Shown one piece after another: positions 58,628 to 64,000 of a DNA stretch of 64,000 nucleotides (position 1 is the first letter of the stretch; each line of letters starts with the position of its first letter). Position numbers and translations under genes: made by a program. The notes below the pieces were generated by a model that had not been told where the DNA came from, ran no database searches, and saw nothing but the letters and a program-made list of their open reading frames with translations. The stretch spans positions 8,184,001 to 8,248,000 of the forward strand of contig NZ_CP109055.1 of the NCBI RefSeq assembly GCF_035975855.1, written 5' to 3'. This stretch comes from Streptomyces sp. NBC_01304. Its GTDB lineage: Bacteria; Actinomycetota; Actinomycetes; Streptomycetales; Streptomycetaceae.

Positions 58628-59839
58628 ATGAAGACGATCGACGAACTTCTCGCCGAAGGGGTCGCCGGCAAGCGGGTCTTCGTCCGCGCCGACCTGAACG
58701 TGCCGCTCGACGGCACCACCATCACCGACGACGGCCGCATCCGCGCCGTGCAGCCCACCGTGCAGGCGCTCGCCGACGCGGGCGCCCGGGTCATCGTCGC
58801 CTCCCACCTCGGCCGCCCCAAGGGCGCCCCGGACCCGGCCTTCTCGCTGGCTCCGGCCGCCGCGCGCCTCGGTGAACTCCTGGGCACCAAGGTCGAGTTC
58901 GCCACCGACACGGTCGGCGAGTCCGCCAAGTCGACCGTTGAGGGCCTCGCCGACGGCCAGGTCGCCGTCATCGAGAACCTCCGCTTCAACGCCGGTGAGA
59001 CCTCGAAGGACGACGCCGAGCGCGGCGCCTTCGCGGACCAGCTCGCCGAGTTGGCGGACGTGTACGTCGGCGACGGCTTCGGCGCCGTGCACCGCAAGCA
59101 CGCCTCGGTCTTCGACCTCCCGGCCCGACTGCCGCACGCCGCGGGCTACTTGATCGCCACCGAGGTCGGCGTCCTGAAGAAGCTCACCGACGAGGTCAAG
59201 CGGCCGTACGCCGTCGTCCTCGGCGGCGCCAAGGTCTCCGACAAGCTCGGCGTCATCGACCACCTCCTGGAGAAGGCCGACCGCATCCTCATCGGCGGCG
59301 GCATGGCGTACACCTTCCTCAAGGCCCTCGGCCACGAGGTCGGCATCTCGCTGCTCCAGGAGGACCAGGTCCCGGTCGTCACCGAGTACATGGAGCGCGC
59401 CAAGGCCAAGGGCGTCGAGTTCGTGCTCCCGGTCGACGTCCTCATCTCGACCGAGTTCCCGGACCTGAAGACCAAGGCCCCGGCCAACCCGAGCACCGTC
59501 GCCGCGGACGCCATCCCGGCCGACCAGGAGGGCCTGGACATCGGTCCGGAGACCCGCAAGCTGTACGCCTCGAAGCTCGCCGACGCCGAGACCGTCTTCT
59601 GGAACGGTCCGATGGGCGTCTTCGAGCACCCCGACTACGCCGAGGGCACCAAGGCCGTCGCCCAGGCGCTCCTCGACAGCCCGGCCTTCACGGTCGTCGG
59701 CGGTGGCGACAGTGCCGCGGCCGTGCGCCTGCTGGGCTTCGACGAGAATGCTTTCGGCCACATCTCGACCGGCGGCGGCGCCTCCCTCGAATACCTCGAG
59801 GGCAAGACGCTCCCCGGCCTTGCCGCACTGGAGGACTGA
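58628..59839 (+). CDS. pgk: Phosphoglycerate kinase
   Basis: 403 residues; AAGGAG precedes the ATG at 58628. Substrate site VFVRADLNVPLDGTTITDDGRIRAVQPT (about 18-45), SHLGRPKG (about 59-66), ENLRFNAGE, and the nucleotide loop VLGGAKVSDKLGVIDHLL, with VVGGGDSAAAVRLLG and STGGGASLEYLEG at the C-terminus. It transfers phosphate from 1,3-bisphosphoglycerate to ADP. tpiA begins six bases after its stop. Confidence 0.98.
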   Translation: MKTIDELLAEGVAGKRVFVRADLNVPLDGTTITDDGRIRAVQPTVQALADAGARVIVASHLGRPKGAPDPAFSLAPAAARLGELLGTKVEFATDTVGESAKSTVEGLADGQVAVIENLRFNAGETSKDDAERGAFADQLAELADVYVGDGFGAVHRKHASVFDLPARLPHAAGYLIATEVGVLKKLTDEVKRPYAVVLGGAKVSDKLGVIDHLLEKADRILIGGGMAYTFLKALGHEVGISLLQEDQVPVVTEYMERAKAKGVEFVLPVDVLISTEFPDLKTKAPANPSTVAADAIPADQEGLDIGPETRKLYASKLADAETVFWNGPMGVFEHPDYAEGTKAVAQALLDSPAFTVVGGGDSAAAVRLLGFDENAFGHISTGGGASLEYLEGKTLPGLAALED

Positions 59840-59845
59840 CCCCGC

Positions 59846-60634
59846 ATGACTGCTATTGGCCAGGGCCGGACGCCGCTTATGGCGGGCAACTGGAAGATGA
59901 ACCTCAACCACCTCGAGGCCATCGCCCACGTCCAGAAGCTCGCCTTCGCGCTCGCCGACAAGGACTACGAGGCCGTCGAGGTCGCCGTCCTGCCGCCCTT
60001 CACCGACCTGCGCTCCGTGCAGACCCTGGTGGACGGCGACAAGCTCAAGATCAAGTACGGCGCCCAGGACATCTCGGCGCACGACTCCGGTGCCTACACC
60101 GGCGAGATCGCAGGCCCGATGCTCTCGAAGCTGAAGTGCACCTACGTGGCCATCGGCCACTCGGAGCGCCGCCAGTACCACGCCGAGAACGACGAGATCT
60201 GCAACGCCAAGGTGAAGGCCGCGTACAAGCACGGCCTGACCCCGATCCTCTGCGTCGGCGAGGGCCTCGACATCCGCAAGGCCGGCCAGCAGGTCCAGTA
60301 CACGCTGGCCCAGCTCGACGGCGCCCTCAAGGACCTCCCGGCCGAGCAGGCCGAGTCCATCGTGATCGCGTACGAGCCGGTGTGGGCCATCGGCACCGGC
60401 GAGGTCGCGACCCCCGAGGACGCCCAGGAGGTCTGCGGTGCGATCCGCGGCCGGCTCGCCGAGCTGTACTCGCAGGAGCTGGCCGACAAGGTCCGCATCC
60501 AGTACGGCGGCTCCGTGAAGTCCGGCAATGTCGCCGCGATCATGGCTCAGCCCGACGTGGACGGCGCGCTGATCGGCGGCGCCGCTCTTGACGCCGATGA
60601 ATTCGTCAAGATCGTTCGGTTCCGCGACCAGTAG
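59846..60634 (+). CDS. tpiA: Triosephosphate isomerase
   Basis: 262 residues. Catalytic Lys in [10 protein letters not shown] (about 16), catalytic His in [11 protein letters not shown] (about 103), catalytic Glu and flexible loop in [21 protein letters not shown] (Glu about 175), and the phosphate-binding [11 protein letters not shown] ... [14 protein letters not shown]. It interconverts dihydroxyacetone phosphate and glyceraldehyde 3-phosphate. It starts six bases after pgk; a strong hairpin (60720-60763) follows before secG. Confidence 0.98.
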   Translation: MTAIGQGRTPLMAGNWKMNLNHLEAIAHVQKLAFALADKDYEAVEVAVLPPFTDLRSVQTLVDGDKLKIKYGAQDISAHDSGAYTGEIAGPMLSKLKCTYVAIGHSERRQYHAENDEICNAKVKAAYKHGLTPILCVGEGLDIRKAGQQVQYTLAQLDGALKDLPAEQAESIVIAYEPVWAIGTGEVATPEDAQEVCGAIRGRLAELYSQELADKVRIQYGGSVKSGNVAAIMAQPDVDGALIGGAALDADEFVKIVRFRDQ

Positions 60635-60719
60635 GAACCGGCGTGGAACCAATGATCGACCAGTGATCGCCCGGTTCCGCGAGCAGTGAGTATGCGGTGG
60701 CGGCGATACGTCGTACCCT

Positions 60720-60763
60720 TGCGGGGGCCGGACGGCTCGGATTCTCGAGCCCCGGCCCCCGCA
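60720..60763 (+). terminator. Terminator between tpiA and secG
   Basis: TGCGGGGGCCGG pairs with its complement and encloses GGCTCG/CGAGCC; the hairpin is followed by GTCTTTGTCTCGTTTTG, a T-rich run. It lies 86 bp after the tpiA stop. Confidence 0.85.
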
Positions 60764-60816
60764 GTCTTTGTCTCGTTTTGATTCGTCCGTAAAAGTCCGA
60801 GGAAGTTGGTCCAGCC

Positions 60817-61053
60817 GTGGTTATGGGGTTCTCGATCGCCCTGCTCGTCTTCAGCGGCCTGCTGATGCTTCTTGTGCTGATGCACAAGGGCAAGGGCGGC
60901 GGTCTGTCCGACATGTTCGGTGGCGGAATGCAGTCCTCGGTCGGCGGCTCCTCGGTCGCCGAGCGCAACCTCGACCGCATTACGGTCGTGGTCGGTCTGC
61001 TCTGGTTCGCCTGCATTGTCGTGCTCGGCCTTCTAATGAAGTTGGACAGCTGA
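60817..61053 (+). CDS. secG: Preprotein translocase subunit SecG
   Basis: 78 residues from GTG with GAGGAAG upstream. Two transmembrane helices (about 4-22 and 52-72) flank the conserved loop LVLMHKGKGGGLSDMFGGGMQSSVGGSSVAERNLDRIT. SecG helps SecYE insert and export proteins. The position after tpiA is conserved in actinobacteria. It sits only 53 bp after the terminator, so its promoter must overlap or lie inside that T-rich region. Confidence 0.97.
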   Translation: MVMGFSIALLVFSGLLMLLVLMHKGKGGGLSDMFGGGMQSSVGGSSVAERNLDRITVVVGLLWFACIVVLGLLMKLDS

Positions 61054-61131
61054 CGCCCTCTTTCCGCAACGGGACTTACGCTGACTTAATATGGGGCGTA
61101 CGTCTCGGGGGTGGGGGTGTAACTCCAATCA

Positions 61132-61160
61132 CTGGACGCGCGTTGGGCCTTACGTAGACT
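61132..61160 (+). promoter_or_regulatory. Candidate vegetative promoter of the RbpA-family gene
   Basis: CTGGAC (61132-61137), 17 bases, TAGACT (61155-61160); about 67 bp before the GTG start. Confidence 0.45.
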
Positions 61161-61227
61161 GGGGCACCCGCGGCGCAGCCGTCGGTGAGCAACGCTGTGC
61201 AGCACCGTTACGCAGGGAGTTACGACC

Positions 61228-61563
61228 GTGGCAAGTGGCAACGCGATCCGTGGAAGCCGGGTCGGAGCGGGGCCGATGGGTGAGGCCGAGCGGGGCGAGT
61301 CCGCGCCCCGCCTGCGCATCTCCTTCTGGTGCTCGAACGGGCATGAGACGCAGCCCAGCTTCGCCAGCGACGCGCAGGTCCCCGATACCTGGGACTGCCC
61401 GCGCTGCGGCTTCCCCGCAGGTCAGGACCGGGACAATCCGCCGGACCCGCCGCGCACCGAGCCGTACAAGACGCATCTCGCGTACGTACGTGAGCGGCGC
61501 AGCGACGCGGACGGCGAGGCGATCCTCGCGGAGGCACTCGCCAAACTGCGCGGCGAAATCTAG
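61228..61563 (+). CDS. RNA polymerase-binding RbpA-family protein
   Basis: 111 residues from GTG with GGGAG upstream. The sequence matches the actinobacterial RbpA layout: basic N-terminal arm (ASGNAIRGSRVGAGPMGEAERGESAPR), a core barrel with Cys/His zinc-type residues (FWCSNGHETQPSF; WDCPRCGFPAG), a basic linker, and the sigma-interacting domain TEPYKTHLAYVRERRSDADGEAILAEALAKLRGEI. RbpA binds the principal sigma factor and stimulates transcription. Streptomyces has two paralogues, and I cannot be sure from memory which one this is, so no symbol is given. Confidence 0.88.
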   Translation: MASGNAIRGSRVGAGPMGEAERGESAPRLRISFWCSNGHETQPSFASDAQVPDTWDCPRCGFPAGQDRDNPPDPPRTEPYKTHLAYVRERRSDADGEAILAEALAKLRGEI

Positions 61564-61573
61564 CTGTTGAACA

Positions 61574-61603
61574 CCGGCCGGACACCCCTGGGTGTCCGGC
61601 CGG
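61574..61603 (+). terminator. Hairpin after the RbpA-family gene
   Basis: A perfect 14-bp stem (CCGGCCGGACACCC and its complement) with a 2-nt loop, ten bases after the stop. Confidence 0.85.
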
Positions 61604-61774
61604 ACTCGTTGTGCGGCTCTTGCCTTTGTGCGGAGTTGCGCGGCTTTTCTCGGACGGAGGCTCTCCTCTGCCGGAAGCGGACAGAACGCGCCAACCCGCC
61701 CTGATCAACTAAGTTGGTCCTTGGCAGCGGGGAAGTTCTGCAGACTCAGGTAAGAGAGAAGGCTGAAGGCCGAG

Positions 61775-63427
61775 ATGAACGCAGCAAGCCGCACCAGGCT
61801 CAACCAACTGCCCGAGTGGGCGGCGCTCGCCAAGCATCGGGAGCAGCTGGGCGACGCGCATCTGCGGGAACTGTTCGAGACGGACCCCGGGCGCGGGACC
61901 GGCTATGTGCTGCAGGTCGGCGATCTGCACATCGACTACTCGAAGCACCTGGTCACCGACGAGACGTTGACGCTCCTGCGTGAACTGGCCGCGGCGACGG
62001 ACGTCTTCGGGCTGCGCGATGCCATGTTCCGCGGCGACAAGATCAACACCACCGAGGACCGCGCCGTCCTGCACACCGCGCTGCGTGCCGCGCGGGACGC
62101 GGTGATCGAGGTCGACGGGGAGAACGTCGTACCCGACGTGCACGCCGTGCTCGACAAGATGAGCGCCTTCTCGGACAAGGTCCGCTCCGGCGAGTGGACC
62201 GGCCACACCGGCAAGCGCATCCGCACCATCGTCAACATCGGCATCGGCGGCTCCGACCTCGGCCCGGCGATGGCGTACGACGTGCTGCGCTCCTACACCC
62301 AGCGCGACCTCACCGTCCGCTTCGTGTCGAACGTCGACGGGGCCGACCTGCACGAGGCCGTACGGGACTTGGACCCGGCCGAGACGCTCTTCGTCATCGC
62401 CTCCAAGACCTTCACCACGATCGAGACGATCACCAACGCCACCTCCGCGCGGGACTGGCTGCTCACCGGCCTGCGCGCCGACCAGAGCGCGGTGGCCAAG
62501 CACTTCGTGGCGCTGTCGACGAATGCCGAGAAGGTGTCGGAGTTCGGCATCGACACGGCCAACATGTTCGAGTTCTGGGACTGGGTCGGCGGCCGCTACT
62601 CGTACGACTCCGCGATCGGTCTCTCGCTGATGATCGCGATCGGCCCTGACCGGTTCCGCGAGATGCTCGACGGCTTCCGGCTGGTCGACGAGCACTTCCG
62701 TACGGCCCCCGCTGAGGCCAACGTGCCGTTGCTGCTCGGCCTGTTGGGCGTCTGGTACGGCGGCTTCCGCGACGCGCAGTCGCACGCGGTGCTGCCGTAC
62801 TCCCACTACCTCTCCAAGTTCACCGCGTACCTGCAGCAGCTGGACATGGAGTCCAACGGCAAGTCCGTGGACCGGGACGGCGTTCCGGTGGACTGGCAGA
62901 CCGGGCCGGTCGTCTGGGGCACCCCGGGCACCAACGGCCAGCACGCCTACTACCAGCTGATCCACCAGGGCACGAAGGTCATCCCGGCCGACTTCATCGG
63001 CTTCGCCGAGCCGGTCGCCGATCTGCTGCCGGGCCTGGTCGCCCAGCACGACCTCCTGATGGCCAACTTCTTCGCCCAGACCCAGGCACTCGCCTTCGGC
63101 AAGACGCCGGACGAGGTGCGGGCGGAAGGGGTGCCCGAGGAGCTGGTCGCGCACAAGACGTTCCAGGGCAACCACCCGACGACCACGATCCTGGCGCGCG
63201 AGCTCACGCCGTCCGTGCTCGGCCAGCTGGTCGCGCTGTACGAGCACAAGGTGTTCGTGCAGGGCGCCATCTGGAACATCGACTCCTTCGACCAGTGGGG
63301 CGTCGAGCTCGGCAAGGTCCTCGCCAAGCGGGTGGAGCCGGCGCTCACCGAGGGTGCGGACGTGCCCGGCCTGGACGCCTCGTCCAAGGCGCTGGTGGCG
63401 AAGTACCGGGAGCTGCGGGGTCGTTGA
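61775..63427 (+). CDS. pgi: Glucose-6-phosphate isomerase
   Basis: 550 residues. Signature segments: [18 protein letters not shown] (about 152-169), [60 protein letters not shown], the catalytic-Glu region [29 protein letters not shown], and the C-terminal [19 protein letters not shown] with the catalytic lysine. It interconverts glucose and fructose 6-phosphates. It is transcribed alone here, after a 200-bp spacer, and ends in a hairpin (63437-63467). Confidence 0.98.
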   Translation: MNAASRTRLNQLPEWAALAKHREQLGDAHLRELFETDPGRGTGYVLQVGDLHIDYSKHLVTDETLTLLRELAAATDVFGLRDAMFRGDKINTTEDRAVLHTALRAARDAVIEVDGENVVPDVHAVLDKMSAFSDKVRSGEWTGHTGKRIRTIVNIGIGGSDLGPAMAYDVLRSYTQRDLTVRFVSNVDGADLHEAVRDLDPAETLFVIASKTFTTIETITNATSARDWLLTGLRADQSAVAKHFVALSTNAEKVSEFGIDTANMFEFWDWVGGRYSYDSAIGLSLMIAIGPDRFREMLDGFRLVDEHFRTAPAEANVPLLLGLLGVWYGGFRDAQSHAVLPYSHYLSKFTAYLQQLDMESNGKSVDRDGVPVDWQTGPVVWGTPGTNGQHAYYQLIHQGTKVIPADFIGFAEPVADLLPGLVAQHDLLMANFFAQTQALAFGKTPDEVRAEGVPEELVAHKTFQGNHPTTTILARELTPSVLGQLVALYEHKVFVQGAIWNIDSFDQWGVELGKVLAKRVEPALTEGADVPGLDASSKALVAKYRELRGR

Positions 63428-63436
63428 GGTTCCTGA

Positions 63437-63467
63437 GGCCGCGCACCCGTAAATGGGATGCGCGGCC
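63437..63467 (+). terminator. Hairpin terminator after pgi
   Basis: GGCCGCGCA pairs with TGCGCGGCC, extended by CCC/GGG past one bulged A, followed by GCCTTCTT. Confidence 0.7.
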
Positions 63468-63522
63468 GCCTTCTTGGGGGTGACACTGCCAGGCGGCCCA
63501 GTCACCCCCAGGAAGGCCCGTC

Positions 63523-64000
63523 ATGAGCCAGCAGCTGCTCGCCGCCCTCGCCGATCCCGAACGCCTCAAGCTGTACGCCAGCATCGTGCGCTTCGGCGAC
63601 GCGGCCGAGGCGCCCGCCGGGAAGGCCGGACAGAAGCACCTCGCGCGGCTGGTCAAGGCCGGACTCGTGCAGGCACTGCCCGACGGGACGCTCAGGGCGG
63701 ACGCGGAGGTGTTCCGCAAGGCCCTCGCGGCCGCCCCGAAGACCGAGGCGGACGGCGACGTACCGCAGCAGTTGAAGCCGTTCTTCGAGCAGGGGCGACT
63801 GAGGTCGATGCCCATGCGCCCCGCCGTGCGGCAGGCCCTCCTGGCCCACCTCACCCACACGTTGTTCGAGGCGGCCAGGACGTACACCGAACCGGAGGTC
63901 AACGCGGCCTTCCGCACGGTCCATGACGACAGCGCGATGCTGCGCCGCTACTGCGCCGAAGCCGGGCTGCTCGTCCGGGCCAAGGACGGCAGCAGCTATC
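63523..64000 (+). CDS. DUF2087 domain protein with ArsR-like N-terminus, 3' end cut by window
   Basis: 159 codons are visible; AGGAAGG precedes the ATG. The N-terminus is an HTH-like domain (LLAALADPERLKLYASIVRFG ... HLARLVKAGLVQALPDGTLRA), the usual winged-helix repressor layout. From about residue 85 the DUF2087 domain reads LKPFFEQGRLRSMPMRPAVRQALLAHLTHTLFEAARTYTEPEVNAAFRTVHDDSAMLRRYCAEAGLLVRAKDGSSY. Only the last few residues (normally a W/R close) are missing. The combination suggests a transcriptional regulator; its ligand is unknown. Confidence 0.9.
   Translation, partial: MSQQLLAALADPERLKLYASIVRFGDAAEAPAGKAGQKHLARLVKAGLVQALPDGTLRADAEVFRKALAAAPKTEADGDVPQQLKPFFEQGRLRSMPMRPAVRQALLAHLTHTLFEAARTYTEPEVNAAFRTVHDDSAMLRRYCAEAGLLVRAKDGSSY

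Noticed and set aside
61228..61563. Calling this gene rbpA outright
   Set aside because: Streptomyces has two RbpA paralogues and I cannot distinguish them here with certainty; only the family is claimed.

Overview
The window is a GC-rich actinobacterial chromosome segment, almost certainly from a Streptomyces. Evidence: nearly all third codon positions are G or C, GTG starts are frequent, and the gene content is typical of the genus (whiA, a DUF5753/DUF397/DUF574 regulator set, an AfsR/BTAD regulator, an RbpA-family protein, F420- and mycothiol-linked enzymes, many secreted proteins). From memory, the order gap-pgk-tpiA-secG-rbpA-like-pgi, uvrC-rapZ-yvcK-whiA, uvrA and uvrB matches the S. 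coelicolor core around SCO1942-SCO1977. I could not run any search, so family calls rest on motifs, lengths and context.

Layout. 1-6.9 kb: a partial EEP-family nuclease, small secreted and hypothetical proteins, and a whiJ-like cluster (RsbW-like ATPase, XRE/DUF5753 regulator, DUF397 protein, DUF574 methyltransferase), then an SGNH hydrolase and a DUF5999 protein. 7-24.3 kb: mixed metabolism with few clear operons: an orphan gltD-like gene, a D-2-hydroxyacid dehydrogenase, DUF2293, DUF1772, a uridine-kinase-like protein with a degenerate P-loop, an F420/PPOX protein, a CBS protein, methyltransferases, the pseudouridine pair psuG-psuK, a glutathione-independent formaldehyde dehydrogenase, an MFS pump, ogt and a secreted glycerophosphodiesterase. 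24.5-32.9 kb: an MHYT protein, uvrB, a TerD protein, a TerD/ATPase-like fusion, a TerC transporter behind a manganese (yybP-ykoY) riboswitch, and a siderophore-interacting reductase. 32.9-39.2 kb (minus strand): a 1128-residue AfsR-like regulator with an MHS transporter, and a metallo-hydrolase plus mycothiol-dependent gene pair. 39.4-49.1 kb: uvrA, a membrane alpha/beta hydrolase, a Rieske lipoprotein, an HTH regulator, a secreted papain-like protease with a membrane-anchored partner, and an Ntn-type lipoprotein hydrolase. 49.1-54.2 kb: uvrC-rapZ-yvcK-whiA with overlapping genes. 54.3 kb to the end: a secreted M14 carboxypeptidase, gap, pgk, tpiA, secG, an RbpA-family gene, pgi and a partial DUF2087 gene.

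Regulatory logic readable from the DNA: all three excinuclease genes (uvrA, uvrB, uvrC) and a terD gene carry the SOS-independent DNA-damage (RecA-NDp/PafBC type) promoter with exact 6-bp spacing. uvrB and uvrC look leaderless. The TerC gene has a riboswitch whose expression platform contains a perfect 10-bp helix that would hide its Shine-Dalgarno sequence. Several strong terminator hairpins separate the units.

Two genome-style signals run through the left two-thirds. The first is many short degenerate tandem arrays (periods 8, 9, 14, 15, 17, 18, 21, 23-24 bp), in spacers and inside genes, several overlapping stop codons. The second is eight exact copies of the 12-bp palindrome CACGCGCGCGTG. 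No tRNA, rRNA, insertion sequence, prophage or CRISPR array was seen.
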